Shown here piece by piece: positions 15,888 through 24,830 of a stretch of 64,000 nt of DNA; the first letter of the stretch is position 1; each line of letters opens with the position of its first letter. The stretch is from Acidimicrobiaceae bacterium (lineage in GTDB: Bacteria > Actinomycetota > Acidimicrobiia > Acidimicrobiales > JAUTXP01), in NCBI GenBank assembly GCA_030837965.1, contig JAUTXP010000007.1, positions 26,116 to 90,115 on the forward strand, read 5' to 3'. The notes under the pieces were generated by a model. That model worked only from the letters and a program-made list of their open reading frames with translations. It had not been told where the DNA came from and did not search any database. The translations under genes and the position numbers were made by a program.

Positions 15888-18130
15888 TCGGCGGCCAGCT
15901 CGGACGGCGGCTTGGGCCTGCTGAACAGGAAGCCCTGCACCGACCCGCAGCCCAGGGACGACAAGGCCCGCCACTGCGCCTCCGTCTCCACGCCCTCGGC
16001 CACCACGTCCAGTCCAAGGGCCCGAGCCAGGCTGATCACTGCGGACACGATCACGTCGTTGCCACCGCCGTCGCCCATGCGAGCCACGAAGGAACGGTCG
16101 ACCTTCACGCAGTCGACGGGGAAGAGCTGGAGGTAGCTGAGCGAGGAGTAACCGGTCCCGAAGTCGTCGATCGAGAGGTGGACGCCGAGCCCCTTCAGCC
16201 TGCGCAGCGTCTCGGCCGCGGCCTCGGCCTCGTCCATGAGCACGCTCTCGGTGACCTCGAAGCCGATGGACGAGCCGGGCAGGCGGAACGCCTGCAACGT
16301 CGACCGGACAAGCTCGACCAGGCCCGCGTCGCCGAACTGACGAGCCGACAGGTTGACGGACACTCGCACCGAGCCGAGAGGAGAGCACTCGGCCCGCCAG
16401 ACCGCGAGTTGCCTGCACGCCTCCTCGATCACCCAACGGCCGAGCGGGATGATGAGCCCCGCCTCCTCGGCCAAGGGGATGAACAGGTCGGGGGCGAGCA
16501 GCCCGAACTCCGGGTGCTCCCACCGGACCAGGGCCTCGATGGCGACAAGCCGGGCCGACTCGGTGTCGATGACAGGCTGATAGTGCAGGCGCAGCTCGCC
16601 GCCCGCGATGGCTCGGCGCAGGGCCTGCTCCATCTCGATGCGAGCCAGCATCTGCGCTCGGATGGTCTCGTCGAAGACCTCGATGCGCGCCCGGCCCCGC
16701 TCCTTGGCCCGGTACATGGCCACGTCCGCGTCCCGAAGCACGTCCTCGGCCTTGGCCGTCGGGTGGGCGCTGGCCAGGCCCACGCTGGCCGTCAGGACCA
16801 GGTCGCGGCCGTAGAGCTGGATGGGCGCGCTGACCGCGTCGGCAACCCGCTCGGCGATGCGCATGGCGTCCGCCACGGCGAGGTCCTCGCACACGACCAC
16901 GAACTCGTCGCCGGACAGCCGGCCCACGGTGTCGCTCGGGCGCACGGCCATGTGCAGACGCTCGGCCACCCGCACCAAGACCTCGTCGCCCACGGAGTGT
17001 CCGAGCGAGTCGTTGATGGACTTGAACCGGTCCAGGTCCACGAACAGGACGCAGACATGCCCGTCCTCGCGCGCCACGCGGGCCATGGCGTGGCCCAATC
17101 GGTCGAGCACCAAGGCCCGGTTGGGCAGGCCGGTCAGCTCGTCGTGATTGGCCCGGTGCACAGCGTCGGCGAAGGCCTGGTTGATGGCCTCGAGGGCGCT
17201 GGCGTCGTTCAAGGCGAGCGACGTGTGCTCGGCGAAGGCGAGCAGCATCTCCTGCTCCGTCTCCGAATAGGTGCGCTCGGGGTCGTACGACCCGACCAGC
17301 AGACTGCCCGCCACCTTGCCGTCCCGGTACACCGGTGCGGCCATGGCCGTGTGCAGGCCGCGGTCGACGAACTGGAGCATGGGCTGCGGGTCGAACTGGT
17401 AGTCGTGGGCGATGACCAGCTTGGCTTCGGACACGGCCCGTCCGCCGACGCCGTCGCCGACTGGAGTGTGGCCGATGGCTTCCAGGACGTCGGGCTCCAC
17501 GCCCACCGAGGACACGATGCCGAGGTAGTCGGGGTTGGTCTCGTCGATGAGGCGCAAGGCCACGACCTCGGCGTCCACAAGGGACGACGCGCCTTCGGTG
17601 ATGGCGTCGAGCACCACGTCGATCGGTGCGCGGTGGGAGATGGAGCGCTGGATGCGGAACAATCGCTCCAACAAGTCCTGGCGCTCCTGCAACTGCGAGC
17701 GCGAGGTGCGCTCGCGGTGGAGCAGTCTGAGCAGACGAACGGTGAGGGCCAGCACGCGGGCCATGCCCCGGATGAGCACTGCCTCCTCGTGGCTGAAGGG
17801 TGCGTCGACCCTGAGCACCACGACGCGTGCATTGCGCTCGTCGTCCTCCATGTCGACGGACAGGGCCGAGGCATGCCCGAGGGCGGGCAGCGAGACCGTG
17901 CTCATTCCCATGCGCACGCCCGCCAGTTGCGCCTCGGGGACCTGGCCCGGACGGAAGCCCACGCTGGCCGCGACCCAGCCGTCCACGACGACGGCGGCGA
18001 CCTCGGCCTCCACCGCCTCGGCGATGCGCTCGACGCCGCCTTCGAAGGCGGCCAGCTCATCCGGGTAGGCGGAGACGGCGGCCAAGAACTCCGAGAGTTG
18101 GTGGCTCAGCCAGTCCCGACGAGGCTCCAT
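15788..18130 (-). CDS. GAF-GGDEF-EAL cyclic-di-GMP signalling protein
   Basis: This 780-residue cytoplasmic protein has a poorly defined N-terminal sensor (1-140), a GAF domain (about 155-300), a GGDEF domain with RLSGDEF (SGDEF variant of the active site) and an EAL domain. The EAL domain keeps EAL, NLSARQF, EVTESVLM, DDFGTGYSS and AEGVE, so phosphodiesterase activity is likely. The protein should adjust c-di-GMP in response to a GAF ligand. It lies 10 nt after the FIST gene, probably in one operon. The last 40 residues are encoded antisense to the PilT-like gene and are not part of the EAL fold. Confidence 0.9.
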   Translation of the reverse strand: MEPRRDWLSHQLSEFLAAVSAYPDELAAFEGGVERIAEAVEAEVAAVVVDGWVAASVGFRPGQVPEAQLAGVRMGMSTVSLPALGHASALSVDMEDDERNARVVVLRVDAPFSHEEAVLIRGMARVLALTVRLLRLLHRERTSRSQLQERQDLLERLFRIQRSISHRAPIDVVLDAITEGASSLVDAEVVALRLIDETNPDYLGIVSSVGVEPDVLEAIGHTPVGDGVGGRAVSEAKLVIAHDYQFDPQPMLQFVDRGLHTAMAAPVYRDGKVAGSLLVGSYDPERTYSETEQEMLLAFAEHTSLALNDASALEAINQAFADAVHRANHDELTGLPNRALVLDRLGHAMARVAREDGHVCVLFVDLDRFKSINDSLGHSVGDEVLVRVAERLHMAVRPSDTVGRLSGDEFVVVCEDLAVADAMRIAERVADAVSAPIQLYGRDLVLTASVGLASAHPTAKAEDVLRDADVAMYRAKERGRARIEVFDETIRAQMLARIEMEQALRRAIAGGELRLHYQPVIDTESARLVAIEALVRWEHPEFGLLAPDLFIPLAEEAGLIIPLGRWVIEEACRQLAVWRAECSPLGSVRVSVNLSARQFGDAGLVELVRSTLQAFRLPGSSIGFEVTESVLMDEAEAAAETLRRLKGLGVHLSIDDFGTGYSSLSYLQLFPVDCVKVDRSFVARMGDGGGNDVIVSAVISLARALGLDVVAEGVETEAQWRALSSLGCGSVQGFLFSRPKPPSELAADYSSGMTKPRCSSAMRNPSQSGVAASAARSSIS

Positions 18131-18140
18131 GAGAAGTGAC

Positions 18141-19343
18141 TCAGGCGACGGCGAGGACCACGAGGGTCTGGTTGTGGAACCCGGTCGTGCCCCGGGTGCG
18201 GGCGAATTCGCCGTAGGTGTAGAACCCGGCGACGGGCGCCCCGTTGGCGAAGTCCGCCAGCCGGTCCACCTCGCGCTGGATGCCCTCGTCGCCAACTACG
18301 CCCCGACGGGCGATGCAGTCGAAGGCGACCAGGCCGAGCGGCGGCGCGTCGCCCAAGGCAATGAGCGCCTCGCTGCAAGCCGCATCGGTGGCTTGGAGCA
18401 CTGACTCCTCGTCACCCTCCATGAACCAGGCCAGTCCGCCCTTGGCCACGTTGGCGATGCACACCAGTGAGCGCTCGTGGAAATCGGCCTCGGCCACGAA
18501 GCGCACCTCCTCCCCACTGCGACGGCTCAGGCCCAACGGATGGGTGAGGGCGAAGCGGGTGAAGGCCGCGGGGTCGGTGTAGGCCTCGGCCGGCGCGCCC
18601 AGCTTGCGCAGGTAGGTGTCGAGAGCGGGCTGGTCGTCGAGGGTGAACAGGCGGTTGCCGTCGCTGTTGGTGACCAGCATGGGGTCGCCCACTCTGCGCC
18701 AGCCGTGGCGTACGCCGATGCCCAGCGGTGCGTCCGACGCGATGGCCACGGCCACGACCGCGTTGCGCATGACCTCGGTGCCGTGGAACTGGTACGTCGC
18801 GGTCATCTTCAAGTCGTCGCCTGCGCAGCCGCCGACGAGCGGGACGGTGGCGCCCACGGCCCGGTAGGTGCCGCGTACGACCTCTTCCTGGTCGCCGGCC
18901 AGGCCGTCGGTCAGGACCATCAACACGTTGTGGGGGAGGGGCTCGACGTCGGACATGCAGCCCGCGGCGTCGAAGCCCGCTTGGCGCAGGCCGCCATCCT
19001 CGGCCGCGGCCGACGCGTGCCTGGTGGCCACGCTGAACCCGCTGCCGCCCAAGGCGGTGACCACGACGGTGGCGTCGCCCGCCCCCGCCTCGTTGCCGCT
19101 CACACTCAGCTCGCCCGCGGTGGAGCAGCCCACCAGCGGCACGCCGGGCGCGGCCTCGGCCACGGCCTGGACCAGCGCGGGCAGGTCGTAGCTGTCGGCG
19201 CAGAACACGATCAGGAGGCGTGGGTCGGGTCCGGCCAGCGCGGCCTTGGCCGCGTTGCGGCCGGCCGTGGACGCGTCGTTGTCGTCTGAGCGGCCCACGC
19301 CCATCCAGCGTGGGCGCGCCGCCGTTGTCGCCAATGCGGGCAT
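18141..19343 (-). CDS. FIST domain sensor protein
   Basis: The 400-residue soluble protein carries the FIST-N (LLIVFCADSYD, VPLVGCSTAGEL, VVVTALGGSG) and FIST-C regions (AFDCIARRG, AGFYTYGEFA). FIST domains are proposed to bind small ligands such as amino acids and are often linked to c-di-GMP or chemotaxis proteins. Here the GGDEF-EAL gene follows within 10 nt, so this is probably its separate input subunit. The start is ATG 19343. Confidence 0.88.
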   Translation of the reverse strand: MPALATTAARPRWMGVGRSDDNDASTAGRNAAKAALAGPDPRLLIVFCADSYDLPALVQAVAEAAPGVPLVGCSTAGELSVSGNEAGAGDATVVVTALGGSGFSVATRHASAAAEDGGLRQAGFDAAGCMSDVEPLPHNVLMVLTDGLAGDQEEVVRGTYRAVGATVPLVGGCAGDDLKMTATYQFHGTEVMRNAVVAVAIASDAPLGIGVRHGWRRVGDPMLVTNSDGNRLFTLDDQPALDTYLRKLGAPAEAYTDPAAFTRFALTHPLGLSRRSGEEVRFVAEADFHERSLVCIANVAKGGLAWFMEGDEESVLQATDAACSEALIALGDAPPLGLVAFDCIARRGVVGDEGIQREVDRLADFANGAPVAGFYTYGEFARTRGTTGFHNQTLVVLAVA

Positions 19344-19459
19344 ATCTTGCGGATCGGCGTGCCGCGGCGTCCTGTTGAGGACGGTTCCGGGAATGGCCCA
19401 GCCTGACTAGGCGATCGCCGCCCGCGCAGCTTTGTCCCGATTCAGCCCGGGGCCAGAGG

Positions 19460-20215
19460 CTAGAGAAAGGCGCGGGCGTGGCCCAAGGCCAGGTCGGCCA
19501 GTGGACCATCGCCTTCGAGGTCCGGGGCATCGGCCTGGGTGATGCGCTGCACGGCCAGCCTGCACCACTGCCCGGCCGGGCCGGTGATGGTGTCGGTGGC
19601 GTCGTCCGGACCGAAGGTCCACGTCTGGGCGCCGTCGGGCGAGGTGAGCACGAAGCGCAATGTGTGCCCTTCGGGTGGCTCGATCCCTGCGACTCGCAGC
19701 GCGTACGGGACGGCCCGCGAGGAGATCCAGGCCACGTGACGGAGGCGGCCGGTGTCCTGGCCGGGCTGGCCCACGGCGGCTCGAATGTCGAGCCCGTGGG
19801 CCCAGTGCTCCATGAGCCGGGCCGTGACGAAGGCCTGCCAGCCCATGCCCAGTCCCCACGGGATGCGGGCCGACGGGTCGAGGCCCGCCATCGTCTTGCG
19901 CACCCGGGCCGCACCGGACCACCACCAGTCGAGCACCTGGGCGGGCGTCATGGCCCGGCCCCGGTCACAGCCCGCCTCGGTGAAGGCCTCGCCGCTCGGG
20001 TAGCGGGCCGCGTCCTCGTTCAAGGTGCGGGGGCCGCCGGTCATCGTGTCGTAGGCCACCTCCTCGGTGTCGGCCAGGTGCGACACCTGGTCGCGCACGT
20101 CCCAGCCCGCGGCCGGGGAGGGGGCGCGCCATTGGTCGTCCGACAGGGTGCGGAGCAGGTCGTAGAGGTCGTGTTGCTCGGCCTCGTAGTCGTCGAGGAT
20201 GCTGCGGTCGGTCAC
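19460..20215 (-). CDS. Mycothiol-dependent maleylpyruvate isomerase-like (TIGR03084/DinB-like) protein
   Basis: This 251-residue protein has the DinB-like N-terminal four-helix metal-binding domain. The predicted metal ligands are the His in VRDQVSHLADTEEVA and the His in LMEHWAHGLDIRAAVG, the pattern of the TIGR03084 family in actinobacteria. Relatives use mycothiol as cofactor. The substrate is unknown. The GTG at 20215 overlaps the preceding gene's stop by 4 nt, so the two genes are coupled. Confidence 0.82.
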   Translation of the reverse strand: MTDRSILDDYEAEQHDLYDLLRTLSDDQWRAPSPAAGWDVRDQVSHLADTEEVAYDTMTGGPRTLNEDAARYPSGEAFTEAGCDRGRAMTPAQVLDWWWSGAARVRKTMAGLDPSARIPWGLGMGWQAFVTARLMEHWAHGLDIRAAVGQPGQDTGRLRHVAWISSRAVPYALRVAGIEPPEGHTLRFVLTSPDGAQTWTFGPDDATDTITGPAGQWCRLAVQRITQADAPDLEGDGPLADLALGHARAFL

Positions 20216-20949
20216 GGCCGAGAGCGTACGACCGGGTGGGGGAGCAGGGTCCTCGCCTTGGTCCGCATGTAGTCGGCCAGCAACTCGTACGCGGGGAGCG
20301 ACGTCAGCTCCACGATCTCGTCGCGCATCTCGATGTAGACGGGCACCTTGGAGATGAAGGCGTCCGGCGACTCCGTGCACCACCAGTGGAACTCGTTGCC
20401 GCCCTCGCCCCAATGGGCCCGATCCCACTGGCGCACGGTCGATGTCACGTGGCCGTCGCCGTCCTCGTGGTCCTCCCTGCGCAGCGGCAGTTGCCAGCAC
20501 ACGTTGGGCTTGAGGTCGAGCGGGCGCTCGCCTCGGGCCAGGGCGGCTTGGTGCAGGGCGCAGCCGGGGCCGCTCTTCCAGCCCGGCCGATTCAAGAACA
20601 CGCAGGCCCCGTCGACCATCCGGGTCACCTGGTCACCCGACTTCTCGGTCTTCCAAATGCCGCGGGTCAGGCCCTGCCTGCGGTACTGCCAGTGCTCGTC
20701 GGTCAAGGTGGCGGCCGCGGCCTCGACCCTGGCGATGTCCTCTGCGTCGGTGAAGTGGGCGCCGTACGAGCAGCAGCCCTGCACCAGTTCCGGCGCCGGG
20801 CCGGTGAGCACGCCTTGGCAGCCCCGGCCGAAGATGCACGTCCACGGGCTGGCCAGGAAGGTGACGTCGAAGACCCAGGTGCGGTGCTCCTCGGGGTCCT
20901 CGAAGCTGACCCACTCGTGGGCATCAGCGGGTGCGGCATTCGCGGGCAT
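20212..20949 (-). CDS. Cysteine-rich conserved protein, possible metal-cluster binder
   Basis: The 245-residue protein has a cluster of Cys and His (CIFGRGCQGVLT, GCCSYGAHF, PGCALH, NVCWQLP) reminiscent of YkgJ-type cysteine-cluster proteins, which are thought to bind zinc or an Fe-S cluster. There is no signal peptide. The ATG 20949 is preferred; a GTG at 20958 is possible. Stop and start overlap (GTGA) links it to the mycothiol-like enzyme, suggesting a shared redox or detoxification role. That role is inference. Confidence 0.7.
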   Translation of the reverse strand: MPANAAPADAHEWVSFEDPEEHRTWVFDVTFLASPWTCIFGRGCQGVLTGPAPELVQGCCSYGAHFTDAEDIARVEAAAATLTDEHWQYRRQGLTRGIWKTEKSGDQVTRMVDGACVFLNRPGWKSGPGCALHQAALARGERPLDLKPNVCWQLPLRREDHEDGDGHVTSTVRQWDRAHWGEGGNEFHWWCTESPDAFISKVPVYIEMRDEIVELTSLPAYELLADYMRTKARTLLPHPVVRSRP

Positions 20950-20959
20950 GAGGCCGGTC

Positions 20960-20965
20960 ACGCTA
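20960..20965 (-). promoter_or_regulatory. -10 box (TAGCGT) for the cysteine-rich gene
   Basis: It begins 16 nt before the ATG at 20949, slightly longer than the other leaderless candidates. Confidence 0.3.
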
Positions 20966-20985
20966 CTGCCCCGCGAACCCGGCGA

Positions 20986-21016
20986 CTTTTCCACAGCAGC
21001 AGGTGCTGTGGAAAAG
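20986..21016. repeat. 31-bp dispersed palindrome, copy A3
   Basis: The 13-bp arms are perfect, with loop GCAGG, so the copy is inverted relative to A1. It lies in a tandem junction between the M20 peptidase stop and the next downstream start on the - strand. Confidence 0.95.
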
Positions 21017-21026
21017 TTGGACGGGG

Positions 21027-22424
21027 CTATCGCGCGCCGGGGTGGAGGGCGGCGGCCAACTCGGCCCACAGCTCGCCCGCGGACAGCAGGCCCTTCCAGA
21101 ACATGTCCATGATCATGCGCTCGTTGGGCGCGTGGAACCGGTCGTCGGGCAGGCCCACGCCCAGGTAGAGGACGGGCGCGTCCAGCACCCGCCCGAGCGC
21201 CTCCTCCGGCCCGCTCCCACCCTCACGGGTCAACAGCGGCGCGGTGCCGAACACCCGGCCGATGGCCGTGCGCAGGGCGCCGACCGCGGGGTGGTCGGCC
21301 GGCGTCAGCGCGGGCGCCACGCCCGGGCCTTCGGAGTGGATCGACACCTCGGCCCACGCAGGCAACGCAGCGCGGGCCCACGCCTCGAACGCAGCCGCGA
21401 CCCGAGCCGGCGACTGGTCGGCCACCAGTCGGAACGACACCTTCACGTTGGCCTCGGCGGGCACGATGGTCTTGATGCCCGCACCGCCATAGCCGACGGT
21501 GATGCCGACCACGTCGCACGTCGGGCGGGACCACGTGCGCTCCAACGTGGTGTACCCGACCTCGCCCACCAGCGCACCGACGCCCGCCATCTCCCGCCAC
21601 TTGTCGGCGTCGAAGGGCAGTCGCTCGAACGACTCCTTCTCGGCGGGCAGCAAGGGCCGCACGTCGTCGTAGAAGCCGGGCACGGTCACCCGGCCCTCGC
21701 CGTCGTGCAGCGCGGCCACCAAGCGGGCGGCCAAGTGCGCGGGATTGGGCACGGCCCCGCCGAACGACCCCGAGTGAAGGTCGATGCGACCGGTCCTGAT
21801 GTGGATGTCGAAGGCGACCAGGCCCCGCATGCCCGTGCAGACGGACGGCACGTCGATCGACCACATGCCGGTGTCGCTGACCACGACCACGTCGCACGCC
21901 AGCCGGTCGCGCTCGCGCTCCAACAGCGGCTCGAAATGCGGGCTGCCCACCTCCTCCTCGCCCTCGATGAGGAACTTGACGTTGCAAGGAAGCACGCCGT
22001 CGCGCCCCAGCAGGCCGCGCACGGCCTCGATCTCGTAGAGCACCTGGCCCTTGTCGTCCACCGCGCCACGCGCCCGGCACTCGCCGTCCACGATCACGGG
22101 CTCGAACGGGGGCGACGTCCAGAGGTCGAGCGGGTCGACGGGCTGCACGTCGTGGTGGCCATAGACCACCGCGGTCGGCGCGTCGGCCCCCGCGTGCAGC
22201 CAGTCGCCGTAGACGGCGGGCGCACCATCCGTCTCCAACAGCGTCACGTTCTCCAGCCCTGCGTCGCGCAACAGCCCGGCGGTGAAGTCGGCCGAGCGGC
22301 GCACGTCGGGCGCGTGCTCGGGCTGGGACGAGATGGACGGGATGCGCAAGTAGTCGAACAAGGTCTGCACGATGCGGTCGCGCTCGGCCTCGACATAGTC
22401 CGCCAGTCGCAGCGAGGAATCCAT
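21027..22424 (-). CDS. M20 family metallopeptidase/dipeptidase
   Basis: The 465-residue enzyme has the M20 zinc ligands: VVYGHHDVQP (His, first Asp), RGAVDDKGQ (bridging Asp), IEGEEEVGS (catalytic and metal Glu), SDTGMW and FHAPNE (final His). It matches the long M20 dipeptidases that cleave dipeptides or acyl-amino acids in the cytoplasm. The dimerisation lid domain is present in the middle third. A TAGGTT box lies 12 nt before the ATG. It is divergent from glcD across palindrome A4. Confidence 0.93.
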   Translation of the reverse strand: MDSSLRLADYVEAERDRIVQTLFDYLRIPSISSQPEHAPDVRRSADFTAGLLRDAGLENVTLLETDGAPAVYGDWLHAGADAPTAVVYGHHDVQPVDPLDLWTSPPFEPVIVDGECRARGAVDDKGQVLYEIEAVRGLLGRDGVLPCNVKFLIEGEEEVGSPHFEPLLERERDRLACDVVVVSDTGMWSIDVPSVCTGMRGLVAFDIHIRTGRIDLHSGSFGGAVPNPAHLAARLVAALHDGEGRVTVPGFYDDVRPLLPAEKESFERLPFDADKWREMAGVGALVGEVGYTTLERTWSRPTCDVVGITVGYGGAGIKTIVPAEANVKVSFRLVADQSPARVAAAFEAWARAALPAWAEVSIHSEGPGVAPALTPADHPAVGALRTAIGRVFGTAPLLTREGGSGPEEALGRVLDAPVLYLGVGLPDDRFHAPNERMIMDMFWKGLLSAGELWAELAAALHPGAR

Positions 22425-22430
22425 GATCGC

Positions 22431-22436
22431 AACCTA
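22431..22436 (-). promoter_or_regulatory. -10 box (TAGGTT) for the M20 peptidase
   Basis: It begins 12 nt before the ATG at 22424, implying a leaderless mRNA. Confidence 0.45.
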
Positions 22437-22472
22437 ACCTCGGCCCGACGGCGTTCGACGCCCCCTCCCGCG

Positions 22473-22503
22473 CTTTTCCACAGCACCTGCTGCTGTGGAA
22501 AAG
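22473..22503. repeat. 31-bp dispersed palindrome, copy A4
   Basis: It is identical to copies A1 and A5. It lies in the divergent region between the M20 peptidase and glcD, 24 nt upstream of the glcD start. Confidence 0.95.
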
Positions 22504-22527
22504 TCGAGGGGCGGGCAGACTGGGCGG

Positions 22528-23958
22528 GTGCAGGGCGTGGACGAACGGCTTGCGGCCGACCTGGTCGCCGTGCTGGACAAGCGGCGGGTCAGGGTCGAGT
22601 CCCTCGAACTGGCGCTCTACGCCCGCGACGCGTCGGTCATCGAGGGGCGGGCGGGCGTGGTCGTCTTCCCCAACTCCACCGATGAGGTCCAGGCCGTCGT
22701 GCGGGTGGCCCGGGCCCACGGCGTGCCCATCGTCCCCCGCGGCTCGGGCACCGGGCTGGCGGGCGGGTCCGTGCCCTTGGACGGCGCCGTCGTCATCGTC
22801 ACCACCCACATGGACCGCATCCTCGAGATCGACGAGGAGGAGCGGGTGGCGTGGGTGCAGCCCGGCGTCCTCAACCTCGACCTGAGTCGGGCCGTCGCCC
22901 ACCTCGGCCTGCACTTCGCGCCCGACCCTTCGAGCCAGCAGTCGTGCACCATCGGCGGCAACGTCGCCAACAACTCGGGCGGTCCGCACTGCCTGGCCTA
23001 TGGCGTGACCAGCGCCCACGTGCTGGCCGTCGAGGTCGTGCTGCCCGATGGGTCCCTGACCATGCTCGGCGGCCTCGATCCCGACCCGCCCGGCTACGAC
23101 CTGCGGGGCGCGTTCGTGGGCAGCGAAGGCACCATGGGCATCGCTACGCGCATCGCCGTGCGACTGACACCGCTGCCGCCCGCGGTGCGCACCATGCTGG
23201 CCGACTTCCCCACTGTGGAAGGAGCGGCCGCCGCAGTCAGCGGGATCATCGCCGCCGGCATCCTGCCCGCCGCGCTGGAGATGATGGACGCCGAGATCAC
23301 GCGGGCGGTCGAGGCTTATGTGCACGCGGGCTTTCCCACCGACGCCGCGGCCGTGCTGCTGGTCGAGGTGGACGGCCTGCCCGACGGCGTCGACGCGGCC
23401 ACCGTCCAGATCGACGAAGTGTGCCGGGACCACGGCGCCCGCCATGTCCGTGTCGCGGCCGACCTGGCCGAACGGGCCCTGCTGTGGAAGGGGCGCAAGT
23501 CGGCCTTCGGCGCCATCGCCCGCATCGCCCCGAACTACTACCTGCACGACGCCGTCGTCCCTCGGACCCGGCTGGTGGAGGTCCTCACCAAGGTCTACGA
23601 GATCGCCGAGCGACACAGCCTGGTCATGATGAACGTCTTCCACGCGGGCGACGGGAACCTGCACCCGCTGATCGTCTTCGACCGGCGGGTGGAAGGGGTC
23701 ATGGAGCGGGTGCACGCCGCGGGCACGGAGATCATCGAGGCCTGCGTGGCCGCGGGCGGGGTGTTGTCCGGCGAGCACGGGATCGGCTTGGAGAAGCGGG
23801 ACTTCATGCACTTGATCTTCAGCCCCGACGACCTCGACGCCCAGGCCCGGCTCCGCGAGGCCTTCGACCCCAACGGCACGTGCAACCCGCAGAAGGTGCT
23901 GCCCGCGGGTGCCCGCTGCGGCGACCTCCAGCGCATCCCGGAGGGCGCATGGATCTGA
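22528..23958 (+). CDS. glcD: Glycolate oxidase FAD-binding subunit GlcD
   Basis: The 476-residue flavoprotein has the PCMH FAD-binding domain (VPIVPRGSGTGLAGG, CTIGGNVANNSGGPH, GSEGTMGI) and the C-terminal FAD-oxidase domain with NVFHAGDGNLHP and GGVLSGEHGIG. It should oxidise glycolate or another 2-hydroxyacid such as D-lactate. The gene is first in a glcD-glcE-glcF run with overlapping ends. The GTG 22528 is chosen; the frame upstream reads into the palindrome. Confidence 0.92.
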   Translation: MQGVDERLAADLVAVLDKRRVRVESLELALYARDASVIEGRAGVVVFPNSTDEVQAVVRVARAHGVPIVPRGSGTGLAGGSVPLDGAVVIVTTHMDRILEIDEEERVAWVQPGVLNLDLSRAVAHLGLHFAPDPSSQQSCTIGGNVANNSGGPHCLAYGVTSAHVLAVEVVLPDGSLTMLGGLDPDPPGYDLRGAFVGSEGTMGIATRIAVRLTPLPPAVRTMLADFPTVEGAAAAVSGIIAAGILPAALEMMDAEITRAVEAYVHAGFPTDAAAVLLVEVDGLPDGVDAATVQIDEVCRDHGARHVRVAADLAERALLWKGRKSAFGAIARIAPNYYLHDAVVPRTRLVEVLTKVYEIAERHSLVMMNVFHAGDGNLHPLIVFDRRVEGVMERVHAAGTEIIEACVAAGGVLSGEHGIGLEKRDFMHLIFSPDDLDAQARLREAFDPNGTCNPQKVLPAGARCGDLQRIPEGAWI

Positions 23959-24830
23959 ACGGCGATGATCTGAGCGGCGACGGTCTGAGCGGCGACGACC
24001 CGGTGGTGGCGGTGGGCGGGTGCACGCAGTTCACCCCGCCCGCCGGCGTGCGCCAGGTGCGGGCGCCCGCGGGCATCGTGGCCTACGAGCCTGCCGAGAT
24101 GACGGTGCGGGTGCGGGCGGGGACGGTCGTGGCCGAGTTGGCCGAGGCCCTGGCTGCCCACGGCCAGATGGCGGCGCTCGACCCCGCGGTGCCCGACGCG
24201 GCCACGGTCGGCGGCGTGCTGGCCGCGGGGGAGAGTGGCTTGCGCAGACTGCGGTACGGCCCCGTGCGCGACACGCTCTTGGAGGCGCGGTTCGTCTCGG
24301 CCGAGGGCCGCATGGTGAAGGCGGGCGGACCGGTGGTGAAGAACGTGAGCGGGTTCGACCTGTGCCGGCTGCTGGTCGGGTCGCGCGGGACGTTGGGCGT
24401 GCTGGCCGAGGTCGTGGTGCGGCTCCAGCCCCGGCCCGCGGTGTCGCGCTGGCTGATGGGCGCGGCCGACCCCTTCGCCGTGCGCCGCCGGCTGTACCGG
24501 CCGTCATCGGTGTTGTGGGACGGCGAGATCACGTGGGTGCTGCTCGAAGGCCATCCGTCCGACGTGAGCGCCGAGGCTTCGGCGCTGGGCCGGGGCTTTG
24601 TCGACGCGGTGGGCCCGCCACCGCGGCCCCCGCACCGATGGTCGATGCGGCCATCGGCGTTGCCGGCCTTGGCGGCGTCAGCGTCGGCGGGCTTGGACGG
24701 CGCGTTCGTGGCCGAGGTCGGCGTCGGCACCGTCCATCGTGACCGGCCCCAACCGGTCCGACCCGTCGACCCGCTGCACGAGCGGGTGCGGGCCCTGTTC
24801 GACCCGGGCCGGAGGTTCGCGGCGGCATGA
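23949..24830 (+). CDS. glcE: Glycolate oxidase subunit GlcE (FAD-binding)
   Basis: The 293-residue protein has a single PCMH-type FAD-binding region, with PAEMTVRVRAGTVVAELAEAL, TVGGVLAAGESGLRRLRYGPVRD and KNVSGFDLCRLLVGSRGTLGVL, closely matching GlcE. It is shorter than the E. coli protein (about 350) and starts with a repetitive acidic stretch (LSGDGLSGDD). It overlaps glcD by 10 nt and glcF by 4 nt. Confidence 0.9.
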   Translation: MDLNGDDLSGDGLSGDDPVVAVGGCTQFTPPAGVRQVRAPAGIVAYEPAEMTVRVRAGTVVAELAEALAAHGQMAALDPAVPDAATVGGVLAAGESGLRRLRYGPVRDTLLEARFVSAEGRMVKAGGPVVKNVSGFDLCRLLVGSRGTLGVLAEVVVRLQPRPAVSRWLMGAADPFAVRRRLYRPSSVLWDGEITWVLLEGHPSDVSAEASALGRGFVDAVGPPPRPPHRWSMRPSALPALAASASAGLDGAFVAEVGVGTVHRDRPQPVRPVDPLHERVRALFDPGRRFAAA

